From contig JASGFI010000031.1 in NCBI GenBank assembly GCA_047605615.1, positions 1 to 24,316 of the forward strand: a DNA stretch of 24,316 nt, read 5' to 3'. Below are positions 7,260 to 15,498 of this stretch, one piece after another (positions within the stretch are counted from its first letter, which is position 1; the number at the start of each line of letters is the position of its first letter). The DNA is from Taibaiella sp047605615 (GTDB lineage: Bacteria; Bacteroidota; Bacteroidia; Chitinophagales; Chitinophagaceae). The notes under the pieces were generated by a model. That model worked only from the letters and a program-made list of their open reading frames with translations, was not told where the DNA came from and did not search any database. The translations under genes and the position numbers were made by a program.

Positions 7260-8333
7260 TTACACGCTTTCGCCCGCTTTCATTTTTTCGGAATTTTCGG
7301 CAAACTGCAAGGCTTCCACCATATCGTTGATGTCGCCATTCATAAATTCGTCCAGCGAATATATGGTCATATTAATTCTATGGTCGGTAATTCTTCCCTG
7401 CGGGTAGTTATAGGTGCGAATTTTTGCCGAGCGGTCGCCGGTACTTACCAGGCTTTTGCGGCGGGCAGCTATGGCTTCCTCGTGTTTGCGCACCTCCTCT
7501 TCGTATAGTTTGGTACGCAACATCTGCATGGCCTTTTCGCGGTTGCCCAACTGGGTGCGTTCCGTTTGGCATATCACCACCGTTCCCGTGGGTATGTGGG
7601 TCAGTTGCACCTTGGTTTCCACCTTGTTTACGTTCTGGCCACCTGCGCCGCCGCTTCGCGATGTTTCCATTTTCACGTCGCTTTCTTTCAGTTCAAAATC
7701 CACCTCTTCGGCTTCGGGCATCACGGCCACGGTGGCCGCCGATGTGTGCACGCGGCCACTGGCCTCCGTAGCGGGCACGCGCTGCACGCGGTGCACGCCA
7801 CTTTCAAACTTCAGGGTGCCGTACACATCGTCGCCGGTTATTTCCAACTGTATGTCCTTGTAGCCGCCCACCGTGCCTTCCGCTTCGGATAGCACGGCCA
7901 TTTTCCAACCTTTTTTTTCGCAGAAGCGCATATACATGCGCAGCAGGTCGCCCGCAAAAATGCTGGCTTCGTCGCCACCCGTACCGGCGCGTATTTCCAT
8001 AATGGCATTTTTCTCGTCCTGCGGGTCTTTGGGTATCAGCAATTGGTGTATCGACTCTTCCAATTTTTCCTTTTCCCGTTCCTGTATTTCCAGGTCTTCC
8101 TTGGCCATTTGGCGCAGTTCCTCGTCGCTTTCCGTTTCCAATACCTCTTTGCCAAAGGCTATGGCGTCGAGGCAGTTGCGGTACTTGTCGTATTCGTCCA
8201 CTATGGGTTCCAGCTTGCGGTATTCTTTCGACAACTGGCTGAATCGCTTATTGTCGCTCACTATTTCGGGGTTGGTGAGTGCCACGCCCAAATCGGTAAA
8301 CCTTGCCTTTAATGCTTCTAATTTTTCTATCAT
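7260..8333 (-). CDS. prfA: Peptide chain release factor 1
   Basis: Reads UAA and UAG stop codons in the ribosomal A site and triggers peptide release. 357 residues, normal for RF1. The codon-recognition tripeptide is PAT (187-189, in QRVPATEASGRVHTSAA), which identifies RF1 rather than RF2 (SPF). The catalytic GGQ is at 231-233 in SGGAGGQNVNKVETK. The start at 8333 (MIEKLEALKARF) is the family start; 37 upstream in-frame codons have no similarity. Divergent from the vWA gene, and followed by an HXXEE-type gene after 5 bases. Confidence 0.97.
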   Translation of the reverse strand: MIEKLEALKARFTDLGVALTNPEIVSDNKRFSQLSKEYRKLEPIVDEYDKYRNCLDAIAFGKEVLETESDEELRQMAKEDLEIQEREKEKLEESIHQLLIPKDPQDEKNAIMEIRAGTGGDEASIFAGDLLRMYMRFCEKKGWKMAVLSEAEGTVGGYKDIQLEITGDDVYGTLKFESGVHRVQRVPATEASGRVHTSAATVAVMPEAEEVDFELKESDVKMETSRSGGAGGQNVNKVETKVQLTHIPTGTVVICQTERTQLGNREKAMQMLRTKLYEEEVRKHEEAIAARRKSLVSTGDRSAKIRTYNYPQGRITDHRINMTIYSLDEFMNGDINDMVEALQFAENSEKMKAGESV

Positions 8334-8450
8334 AAAAATAAAGTGCGCGAATTTACGCAAATAATGGCAGCTGCGCCCACTCATTGCCAAAACAAGGGGG
8401 CGGGTGGGGGGCGCATGGCCGGTAGCCTTTCCGGCTTGGTACAATTAAAC

Positions 8451-8481
8451 TTTGCCATGCCGGCATTTTCCGGTAAACTTG
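8451..8481 (+). promoter_or_regulatory. Promoter candidate for the vWA-protein gene
   Basis: TTTG (8451-8454), a 19-base spacer, then TAAACTTG (8474-8481), which differs from TAnnTTTG at one position. A start near 8488 would leave a leader of about 25 bases before ATG 8513. It is a partial-consensus match found by eye. Confidence 0.45.
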
Positions 8482-8512
8482 CATTTTACTTTTTTGGCGT
8501 TTTCGTTGCTTC

Positions 8513-10540
8513 ATGAATATTATACTGTGGCTGCTCTGTTTATTGATTGGGCTGGTACCCGCTTGGTTGGTCTGGCGTAAGGACAGGTTGAAACAAGCCC
8601 CTTTGAAATGGTTGCCTGCCGTACTGCGGTTCTTTACTTTTTTCGTTACCGCATTGTTGTTGTTGGCCCCGGCTTGGCCCACTACCCATACGGAAGAAGA
8701 AAAACCCTTGTTGATTTTTTTACAAGACAATTCCTCCTCCGTAAAAAATGCTTTGGGGCAAAACCTGCGTGCGTACCAAGAAGCCGTTGACCGCCAAAAA
8801 AACAAATGGCAGCAACAATTCGACGTGCTTAGTTTTAAATTCGGGAACCAAGTAACGGCAGATTCTACGTTTGACTACAACGATAAAAGTACCGATATGG
8901 CCGCGGCCCTGCACACGGTGGCGGAGCTGTACCGGGACAGGAACATCGGTGCCGTGATATTGGCCAGCGACGGCGTGTACAACATGGGCCAAAACCCCTT
9001 ATACAGTTTTTCGGAATTGAACGTACCCATATACACCTTGGCACTGGGCGACAGTACCAAGCCCATAGACATGGGCATTACGAAGGTGTACGTCAACAAA
9101 ACCGTTCCCCTGAACAATGAGTTTGAAATAACGGCAGAGGTAAAAGCCACCAGGTTAAAAGGTGTCAAGACTGCCGTGCAATTATTCCACAACGGCGCGC
9201 AAGAAGGCTCTGTGGCCATTTCCATGCCGCAAGACGATTTTGCCGCCACCGCTTCTTTCAAAGCTAAGGCCAACCAAAAAGGCTTTCAAAAATATAGCCT
9301 CAAAGTACCCGCCTTGCCCGGCGAAAAAAACACCGCCAACAACCAATTGGACTTTTACGTAGAAGTAATAGACGAGGCCATAAACGTACTGATAGTAGCC
9401 GCCGGCCCACATCCCGACATTGCCGCCATAAAAGAATCGTTGGAGGCGGTACCCTTGTACAAGGTAACTGTGGCAAGCGGTTCGCAGGCCGTTCCCGACC
9501 TTGGTAAGTTCCATTTGGCCATAGCGTACCAAATACCTTCCGTAGCGGGACAAAACCCGCAATTTGGCCGTTTGCCCGTATGGTATATATTAGGCGCACA
9601 ATCGAATATGCAAGAATTGGCCACCCGGCAAAATTTAGTTACGGTGGCCGCCTCCGGCACGGCCAACAACGTGCTGCCCCAACTCAACGGCAACTTTGTC
9701 TTTTTTACCTTGCCGGCCAATATCAGGGAAATACTCAACAACTTGCCGCCGCTCCAGGTACCCAATGGAAGTTACAAACCCTTGCCGGGCACGGAGGTGT
9801 TGTTCAGCCAAAAAATAGGTGCCGTACAAACCGAATACCCGCTATGGATGTTCAAAAACGGCGAACAGCCCGCGGCTTTGCTCGCCGGGGAAGGGTTGTG
9901 GCGTTGGCGCATGTACGAATACAAAAATTTCAAAAAGCACGAAACGGTCGATGAACTAATAAGGCAAACCGTTAGCTTCCTAAGCGTGCAACGCGATACC
10001 AGGCCCTTCAAAACCTATATGGACAAGTATATTTGGAGCGACAACGAACCGGTACAGCTGTTGGCGGAATTGAAAAATGTGAATGGCGAATTGGTGAACA
10101 CGCCCGATGTGCGCCTGCAATTGGGCGACAGCAGCCAAAAGAACCAATCTTATACCATGGAGCGGGATGGGCGCAGTTACCGTTTAAATTTCGGCCTCTT
10201 GGCACCCGGCAATTACACCTACCGGGCCAGCACCGCCTACAATGGGAAAAATTATACGGCCACGGGCAGCTTTAGCGTGGCAGCCGTGCCGTTGGAACAG
10301 TTGCGCAGCTACAGCGACTACGATTTAATGGCCAAGATAGCCGGCCAATCGGGCGGTGCTTTTTTTACCCAAAATACTTTGGCCGGTTTGATGGACAGCC
10401 TAAGGAAAAACGACACCATCAAACCGGTAATACACAGCAACGACACTTACGAAGATTGGATAGACAAACGTTGGCTGTTTTTCCTGATATTTATGCTGGC
10501 TGCCTGCGAATGGCTGTTGCGGAAATACTGGAATATTTAA
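8513..10540 (+). CDS. vWA-domain membrane protein, probable envelope protein
   Basis: 675 residues. Two N-terminal membrane segments (about 3-20 and 34-55) precede a von Willebrand A-like domain: LIFLQDNSSSV with the MIDAS DxSxS (72-76), a possible MIDAS threonine in STDMAAAL (about 127), and VILASDG (148-154). The vWA part is followed by Ig-like/beta-rich segments (about 190-300 and 510-640), a glutamine-amidotransferase-like alpha/beta region in between (PHPDIAAIKESLEAVPLYKV onward), and a C-terminal membrane helix (about 653-670) ending in a short basic tail. This architecture is common in Bacteroidota next to BatA-like or other membrane proteins, but no bat or moxR partner is in view. Function is unknown; the MIDAS suggests metal-dependent ligand binding outside the inner membrane. 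Confidence 0.75.
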   Translation: MNIILWLLCLLIGLVPAWLVWRKDRLKQAPLKWLPAVLRFFTFFVTALLLLAPAWPTTHTEEEKPLLIFLQDNSSSVKNALGQNLRAYQEAVDRQKNKWQQQFDVLSFKFGNQVTADSTFDYNDKSTDMAAALHTVAELYRDRNIGAVILASDGVYNMGQNPLYSFSELNVPIYTLALGDSTKPIDMGITKVYVNKTVPLNNEFEITAEVKATRLKGVKTAVQLFHNGAQEGSVAISMPQDDFAATASFKAKANQKGFQKYSLKVPALPGEKNTANNQLDFYVEVIDEAINVLIVAAGPHPDIAAIKESLEAVPLYKVTVASGSQAVPDLGKFHLAIAYQIPSVAGQNPQFGRLPVWYILGAQSNMQELATRQNLVTVAASGTANNVLPQLNGNFVFFTLPANIREILNNLPPLQVPNGSYKPLPGTEVLFSQKIGAVQTEYPLWMFKNGEQPAALLAGEGLWRWRMYEYKNFKKHETVDELIRQTVSFLSVQRDTRPFKTYMDKYIWSDNEPVQLLAELKNVNGELVNTPDVRLQLGDSSQKNQSYTMERDGRSYRLNFGLLAPGNYTYRASTAYNGKNYTATGSFSVAAVPLEQLRSYSDYDLMAKIAGQSGGAFFTQNTLAGLMDSLRKNDTIKPVIHSNDTYEDWIDKRWLFFLIFMLAACEWLLRKYWNI

Positions 10541-10576
10541 AAAGGTTGTAGGCAATGCCCCGTAGCGAAAATATGT

Positions 10577-10608
10577 TTTGCTACAACAAGTTGGGCAAGC
10601 TACTTTCG
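10577..10608 (+). promoter_or_regulatory. Promoter candidate for the IMPase-family gene
   Basis: TTTG (10577-10580), a 20-base spacer and TACTTTCG (10601-10608), one mismatch from TAnnTTTG. It lies in the 91-base gap after the vWA gene and about 24 bases before ATG 10632, so the IMPase, dut and peptidase genes may have a promoter of their own. Confidence 0.4.
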
Positions 10609-10631
10609 TACCCGAAATCAGAAATGCGATT

Positions 10632-11396
10632 ATGAAAGAAACGTTGATGCGCGCCATTATGGAAGCCGGTGAATTGGTGGGCAAAAGTTTTAACGGGCCA
10701 TTTGCCGTAACCAACAAAGAGGGCAAAAACAACCTCGTGACGGAAATAGACCAAGCATCCGAACGGCTGATAAACAGCATAGTGAAAGAAGCCTACCCCC
10801 ACCATGGTTTCGTGGGCGAAGAATATGGCAGCCACGATGGCGAAGCATACTACAAATGGATAGTGGACCCGATAGACGGTACGGTCAATTTTGCGCATGG
10901 GGTGCCGTTGTGCTGCATCAGCATAGGATTGATGGGGGGCGACAGCTTGCTGATGGGTGCGGTGTATAACCCCATGCTGAACGAATTGTTTTTTGCCGAA
11001 CGAGGCAAGGGTGCCACGCTCAATGGCCAACCCATTCACGTATCGCAAAAAACGGACGTGGGTGCCGCCTACGTAGTTACCGGTTTTCCCTACAACTTTG
11101 AAGAAACGTTCAACCCCATCACTATACTGGAAAGGGTAGTGCGCAGGGGTATTCCCGTAAGGAGGTTAGGCTCTGCCGCATTGGACTTATGCTGGGTGGC
11201 TTGTGGCCGTTTCGACGCATTTTGGGAATATAACCTGAACGCCTGGGACGTAGCCGCCGGTTACTTAATCGTGTCGGAAGCGGGCGGCAAGGTTACGGAT
11301 TTCAACAACGCACCATACTCTGTCTGGAACAAGCAAACCTTGGCCACCAACGGCCTGATTCACGATGATTTGAGGAAGATAATAGTGGGTGAATAG
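10632..11396 (+). CDS. Inositol-monophosphatase family phosphatase
   Basis: 254 residues with the full Mg2+/Li+-sensitive phosphatase signature: GEE (62-64), WIVDPIDGTVNF (76-87, metal and phosphate site) and the late motif LNAWDVAAGYLIVSEAGG. Substrate cannot be read from sequence; inositol-1-phosphate, 3'-phosphoadenosine 5'-phosphate (CysQ-like) and sugar-1-phosphates are all used by family members. The start at 10632 (MKETLMRAIMEAGE) matches the family; 18 upstream in-frame codons come from the intergenic hairpin-rich DNA and are not expected to be translated. dut begins 34 bases downstream on the same strand. Confidence 0.93.
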   Translation: MKETLMRAIMEAGELVGKSFNGPFAVTNKEGKNNLVTEIDQASERLINSIVKEAYPHHGFVGEEYGSHDGEAYYKWIVDPIDGTVNFAHGVPLCCISIGLMGGDSLLMGAVYNPMLNELFFAERGKGATLNGQPIHVSQKTDVGAAYVVTGFPYNFEETFNPITILERVVRRGIPVRRLGSAALDLCWVACGRFDAFWEYNLNAWDVAAGYLIVSEAGGKVTDFNNAPYSVWNKQTLATNGLIHDDLRKIIVGE

Positions 11397-11430
11397 ACAA
11401 AAAAATCGTTTAAAAAATATCCTTTTAGAA

Positions 11431-11868
11431 ATGACCAAAGTAAACATCATCAACCAATCGAAACATCCATTGCCCCGCTACCAAACCGAAGGTTCGGCAG
11501 GCATGGATTTATGTGCCAACATAGATGCTGCCATCTCCTTGCAGCCATTGGAACGCACCTTGGTACCCACAGGTTTGTACATGGAATTGCCCTTGGGTTT
11601 GGAGGCGCAGGTGAGGCCCCGTAGCGGCATGGCGGTAAAAAAAGGCATTACCGTCATCAATTCGCCGGGTACCATAGACAGCGATTACCGTGGCGAAATA
11701 AAAGTAGCCATAGTGAACCTCAGCGGCGAAACGCAAACCATAGAAGACGGCGAGCGGGTAGCCCAAATGGTGATAGCCCGCCACGAAACCATTGACTGGA
11801 ACCAAGTAGCTGCACTGAACGAAACGGTGCGGGGCGCGGGCGGCTTTGGGCATACGGGTAGCAAATGA
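11431..11868 (+). CDS. dut: Deoxyuridine 5'-triphosphate nucleotidohydrolase (dUTPase)
   Basis: Hydrolyses dUTP to dUMP and pyrophosphate, keeping uracil out of DNA and supplying dUMP for dTMP synthesis. 145 residues, normal for the trimeric family, with all five motifs: AGMDLCA (23-29), RPRSGMA (62-68), GTIDSDYRGEI (80-90, catalytic Asp and Tyr), GERVAQMVI (107-115) and RGAGGFGHTG (134-143). The last motif has His where many members have Ser (GFGSTG). ATG 11431 is chosen over a GTG at 11389 that would overlap the IMPase gene, since the fold begins at TKVNIINQS. Confidence 0.97.
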   Translation: MTKVNIINQSKHPLPRYQTEGSAGMDLCANIDAAISLQPLERTLVPTGLYMELPLGLEAQVRPRSGMAVKKGITVINSPGTIDSDYRGEIKVAIVNLSGETQTIEDGERVAQMVIARHETIDWNQVAALNETVRGAGGFGHTGSK

Positions 11869-11906
11869 GTTAAAGCCTGTTTAAAATTTCCAACATCAAA
11901 TTTTTA

Positions 11907-13934
11907 ATGAAAAAATTACTATTGACTTTCGCCGCCTTCGTGCCTTCGTTCCTATGGGCGCAAAACGTAATGACACCCGAAACGCTTTGGACTTTGGGCA
12001 GGGTGGCCGCCCTGGGCCTAAGCCCGGACAATGGCCAACTGCTGTACAAAGTGGCCAAAACGGATTTGGCTACCGAAAAGAGCAATACCGAATATTTTTT
12101 GCTGAACCTCAATACAAAGGCCCAGGCCAAAACCGAAATGCTGAAAGGCAAATCCTTTGTGCAATGGGACGGCAACGGCCTGTTCGCAGCTGCCGATGGC
12201 AAGCTGTACAAAAGCACCGATGCCGGTAACAGCTGGACCATGGTCTTCGATAAATTGGACGATGCCGACAATATGCGCATATCGCCCGATGGGCAATGGC
12301 TGGCTTTTTCAAAGCCGGTATTGGTAGAAAAAATATTGGCCACCGATAAATACGATGACGTGAAAAACAGCACCGCTTATGTTTTCACCGATTTGAACGA
12401 CCGCCATTGGGATACTTGGAACAACGGCAAGGCCAACCACGTATTTGTGGCCAATATCGGCGCCAACCCGCGCACGCCCGTGCGGGACATTTTGCAAAAT
12501 GAACCTTACGATTGCCCGCAAAAACCCTTTGGCGGCAGCGAAGATTTTATATTTAGTCCTGATAGCAAAAACATCATTTACGTTTGCAAAAAGAAAGTGG
12601 GCAAAGAATATGCCCAAAGCACCAACACCGACATTTATGCTTATGATATTGGCGATGCAAAAACGGTCAATCTTACCGAAGGAATGATGGGCTACGATGT
12701 AGCACCGCAGTTCGGCCACGATGGAAAAAAAATGGCTTGGCTCAGTATGAAAACGGATGGTTATGAAGCCGATAAAAATGACATTGTAGTGATGGAATGG
12801 GCTACAAAACAAAAACTCAACCTTACGGAAAATTGGGACGAAACGGTTGATGGCGGCTTTGCATGGGCCAACGACGGCAAGAAAATATATTTCAACGCAT
12901 CGGTAAAAGGTACGGAGCAGTTGTTTGAAGTATCGGTACCCGGAAATGTAATGGTGCGCATGAAGCCCGTGGTGACGAAGATTACCGAAGGCAAATGGAA
13001 CGTGGCCGGCATAGTGGGCCAATATGCCAAGGGGCTTGTAATATCGCGTACCGATATGAACCATGCCGCCGAATTGTTTTCGGTAGATGCCAAAGACGGC
13101 AGCATGGCCGCATTGACCCATGCCAACGATGCAACCTATAGTAACTTAGGTATGAGCGAAACAAGATTGCGCATGGTGAAGACTACGGACGGCAAGGAGA
13201 TGGGCGTATGGGTGATATATCCGCCAAACTTTGACCCAAACAAAAAATACCCCACCTTATTGTATTGCCAAGGCGGCCCGCAATCCGCTTTGTCGCAGTT
13301 TTACAGCGTGCGTTGGAATTTTCAGTTGATGGCCGCCAATGGTTATATAGTGGTGGCACCCAACCGCCGGGGCATGCCGGGGTGGGGCGTGGCTTGGAAC
13401 GAAGCCATCAGCAAAGATTGGGGCGGGCAGCCCATGCAAGACTATCTGGCCGCCATAGACGACGTGGCCAAAGAAAGCTACGTGGACAAAAATCGCTTGG
13501 GCTGCGTGGGTGCCAGTTACGGCGGCTACAGCGTGTTTATGTTGGCCGGTTTGCACAACAATCGTTTCAAGACATTCATAGCACACGATGGTTTGTTCGA
13601 CATGAAAAGTTGGTACGGCACTACCGAAGAACTTTGGTTCGCCAATTGGGACCTTGGGGGCAATTATTGGCAAAAGCCGCAACCCCGGGGCTACGAAAAG
13701 TTTAACCCCTCCAATTATATCGAAAAATGGAACACGCCTATTTTCATCATCCAAGGCGACATAGATTTCAGGGTGCCCATAGAGCAAGGCCACGAAGCCT
13801 TTCAGGCCGCCCAATTAAGGGGCTTGAAAAGCAAGTTGCTTTATTTGCCCAACGAAAACCACTGGGTGCTTCATGCGCACAACGGCCTTGTGTGGCAAAG
13901 GGAATTTTTTAGTTGGTTGAAGGAAACGTTGTAG
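11907..13934 (+). CDS. Secreted S9-family (prolyl oligopeptidase-type) peptidase
   Basis: 675 residues with a Sec signal peptide (MKKLLLTFAAFVPSFLWAQ) at the N-terminus. Residues about 25-420 look like a WD/TolB-type beta-propeller, including SPDGQWLAFSKP, FSPDSKNIIYVC and FAWANDGKKIYF blades. The C-terminal third is an alpha/beta hydrolase with the nucleophile Ser537 in VGASYGGYS, the acid Asp620 in GDIDFRVP and His652 in NENHW. All three catalytic residues are present, so it should be active as a dipeptidyl/oligopeptidase in the periplasm or outside the cell. The gene starts 38 bases after dut and ends before a strong hairpin. Confidence 0.92.
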   Translation: MKKLLLTFAAFVPSFLWAQNVMTPETLWTLGRVAALGLSPDNGQLLYKVAKTDLATEKSNTEYFLLNLNTKAQAKTEMLKGKSFVQWDGNGLFAAADGKLYKSTDAGNSWTMVFDKLDDADNMRISPDGQWLAFSKPVLVEKILATDKYDDVKNSTAYVFTDLNDRHWDTWNNGKANHVFVANIGANPRTPVRDILQNEPYDCPQKPFGGSEDFIFSPDSKNIIYVCKKKVGKEYAQSTNTDIYAYDIGDAKTVNLTEGMMGYDVAPQFGHDGKKMAWLSMKTDGYEADKNDIVVMEWATKQKLNLTENWDETVDGGFAWANDGKKIYFNASVKGTEQLFEVSVPGNVMVRMKPVVTKITEGKWNVAGIVGQYAKGLVISRTDMNHAAELFSVDAKDGSMAALTHANDATYSNLGMSETRLRMVKTTDGKEMGVWVIYPPNFDPNKKYPTLLYCQGGPQSALSQFYSVRWNFQLMAANGYIVVAPNRRGMPGWGVAWNEAISKDWGGQPMQDYLAAIDDVAKESYVDKNRLGCVGASYGGYSVFMLAGLHNNRFKTFIAHDGLFDMKSWYGTTEELWFANWDLGGNYWQKPQPRGYEKFNPSNYIEKWNTPIFIIQGDIDFRVPIEQGHEAFQAAQLRGLKSKLLYLPNENHWVLHAHNGLVWQREFFSWLKETL

Positions 13935-13958
13935 CGTTTTCGATGTTTGCTTGATAGG

Positions 13959-13987
13959 GATGGGCTGCCCCGAAGGGGCAGCCCATC
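13959..13987. terminator. Hairpin terminator between convergent peptidase and peroxidase genes
   Basis: Perfect 13-bp stem GATGGGCTGCCCC / GGGGCAGCCCATC with a GAA loop, 25 bases after the peptidase stop. The run of T after it is weak (TACTGTTTTC), so efficiency is uncertain, but position and stem strength support termination, probably for both strands. Confidence 0.7.
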
Positions 13988-14065
13988 TGATACTGTTTTC
14001 AAAAAATCAATGGTCCAATTTTTTAGCCCCATCCCGTCATCCTCCCCACTGGGCCGGGCCGATGC

Positions 14066-14611
14066 TTATTCTTCTATGGCCTTGATTACCGCCGCGCTCA
14101 AAGGTTTGGTTTTGGGCGGAAAATAGGTGACTAGTTTCCCGCGTTCGTCTATCAGGTATTTTTGGAAATTCCACGAAACGGACGAACTTTCCACCTCGTT
14201 GTAGTCCTTGTTGGTCAACCATTGATAAATGGGCGCCATGTCCTTGCCCTTCACCGAAATTTTGGCCGCCATGGGAAACGTGACACCATAGTTTTTTTGA
14301 CAAAATTCCGCTATCTCGCTATTGCCTTTTGGCTCTTGGAACAGGAAATTGTTGGCCGGGAACCCCACTATTACCAATTTGCCTTGGTATTTTTTTGAAA
14401 GCTCCTCCAGTTCGGCGTATTGCGGCGTGAAGCCACATTTTGAGGCCGTGTTCACAATCAGGATTTTCTTTCCCCTGAACGTAGAAAAGTCTATTTGCCC
14501 CCCGGTCAGGCTTTCTACTTTGAAATCGTAAATGGACTTTGGGATGTCTTGGCTATTGCCTTTCCGGGCACCGAAAAATAAAAATGACATAAACAGGATG
14601 GTGTATTTCAT
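14066..14611 (-). CDS. Secreted glutathione peroxidase-like (Cys-type) peroxidase
   Basis: 181 residues. A hydrophobic N-terminal signal (MKYTILFMSFLFF) suggests export, then the GPx fold: peroxidatic Cys59 in VNTASKCGFTPQY, the second motif GFPANNFLFQEP (83-94) and WNFQKYLID (147-155). It is a cysteine enzyme with no sign of selenocysteine and probably uses thioredoxin-like donors to reduce hydroperoxides. In the second motif the catalytic-tetrad glutamine of classic GPx (GFPxNQF) is Asn88 here; a further cysteine (Cys104, EFCQKNYG) could be the resolving residue. It is divergent from the MORN-like gene and convergent with the peptidase gene. Confidence 0.88.
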   Translation of the reverse strand: MKYTILFMSFLFFGARKGNSQDIPKSIYDFKVESLTGGQIDFSTFRGKKILIVNTASKCGFTPQYAELEELSKKYQGKLVIVGFPANNFLFQEPKGNSEIAEFCQKNYGVTFPMAAKISVKGKDMAPIYQWLTNKDYNEVESSSVSWNFQKYLIDERGKLVTYFPPKTKPLSAAVIKAIEE

Positions 14612-14765
14612 TGAAGATTAAATTTGTTGCAAGGTAGTGACCAAATGGAGAACTCGTTGTTATGCTGCATGTAAAATATTCGTGCCGTGACCGTGGGGGC
14701 GGCTCCGTTCTGTCATTGGGCAAATTTTTTTCTGATAACCGATATTAAATTTACGTTTTACTTTA
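14612..14765. other. Divergent intergenic region, peroxidase and MORN-like genes
   Basis: This 154-base gap should hold two back-to-back promoters. A TAAATTTA just upstream of the MORN-like gene (14746-14753) is one base from the -7 consensus and a TCCATTTG on the minus strand is also one base off, but neither has a good partner at -33. No gene or stable hairpin was seen. Confidence 0.4.
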
Positions 14766-15419
14766 ATGAAAATTGTCTTTTTCTCGCTGGCCATGTCGGC
14801 CGCTTGCTGTTCCGTGGCGCAAAACCAATCGAGGCTTTACGAAGTTTATTTTTCAAAACCCGACCGCATGAAACCCGACGAGGAGCATGGAGGTTACAGC
14901 TTCGACGTGGGCGATAGCCTGAAAGTATATATGAGCGACGACGGCTACTATAAATTGATGTTGAAAAACGGTACCGTCGTAGAAGAAGGCGATACCGACG
15001 AGGGCGACAACAGCTTTGCCCGGCATGGCAATTGGAGCAGTTATTACCGCAACGGAAAGCTGAAAGAGAATGGCAATTACTATCTGGACAAACCTTATGG
15101 CCATTGGTCGTTTTACGACGAAAGCGGGCAACCGGCATCGGAAATGGAGATAGTGCCCATTGTAGCCGAAGACGGAAACACGGCGTATTGCAAAGCGGGC
15201 AGGGAGGTGCTGTATTTCCCGAATGGCAAGATTAAGGAAGAACGATATCATAAGGCCGAACCCTATGATGCGCAGGAAAGGGTGAAGGTAGAAGACCCCG
15301 AAACGGGCAAAGAGGTATGGAAAACAGTAAAGGTAAAGGCGTACAAACCCAAGCCGTTTGGCACATGGGTAGTTTATGCGGCAGACGGCACCGTGGAAAA
15401 AAGGGAGGACAAGAAATAG
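14766..15419 (+). CDS. Secreted MORN-like (YwqK-type) repeat protein
   Basis: 217 residues with a signal peptide (MKIVFFSLAMSAACCSVAQ). The mature protein contains repeated aromatic/glycine units of the MORN or YwqK kind: HGNWSSYYRNGKLKENGNYY, YGHWSFYDESGQ, VLYFPNGKIKEERY and FGTWVVYAADGTVEKR. Such units form beta-hairpins and occur in surface or periplasmic proteins of Bacteroidota; the precise role is unknown. Cysteine pair 14-15 sits near the signal cleavage region but does not form a clear lipobox. Monocistronic by context: it is followed by paired hairpins. Confidence 0.72.
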   Translation: MKIVFFSLAMSAACCSVAQNQSRLYEVYFSKPDRMKPDEEHGGYSFDVGDSLKVYMSDDGYYKLMLKNGTVVEEGDTDEGDNSFARHGNWSSYYRNGKLKENGNYYLDKPYGHWSFYDESGQPASEMEIVPIVAEDGNTAYCKAGREVLYFPNGKIKEERYHKAEPYDAQERVKVEDPETGKEVWKTVKVKAYKPKPFGTWVVYAADGTVEKREDKK

Positions 15420-15426
15420 TAGTATA

Positions 15427-15440
15427 GGGGCTGCCGCCCC
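15427..15440. terminator. Small hairpin after the MORN-like gene
   Basis: GGGGC-TGCC-GCCCC stem-loop directly after the stop codon, followed by AAAA and then by the larger hairpin. Probably the first half of a compound termination region. Confidence 0.45.
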
Positions 15441-15442
15441 AA

Positions 15443-15479
15443 AAGGAATCGCTGCGGCCAAAGGCCGCAGCGATTCCTT
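15443..15479. terminator. Bidirectional hairpin terminator, MORN-like gene / citrate synthase
   Basis: Perfect stem of 17 bp with an AAA loop: arms 15443-15459 and 15463-15479, core GAATCGCTGCGGCC. It sits between two convergent genes, 20 bases from the citrate synthase stop, and should stop transcription in both directions, although flanking T-tracts are short. Confidence 0.75.
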
Positions 15480-15498
15480 GCATTAAAAGGCAGACTGT

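Noticed and set aside
8334..8444. N-terminal extension of RF1 by 37 codons.
   Set aside because: The extension reads through intergenic DNA and RF1 proteins begin at MIEKLEAL-like sequence.
11389..11430. GTG start for dut overlapping the IMPase gene.
   Set aside because: The extra 14 residues are Lys/Asn-rich and not part of the dUTPase fold; ATG 11431 fits the family.
12309..13121. Minus-strand open frame of 270 codons inside the S9 peptidase gene.
   Set aside because: The peptidase has signal peptide, propeller and catalytic triad in the plus frame; the antisense frame is a shadow.
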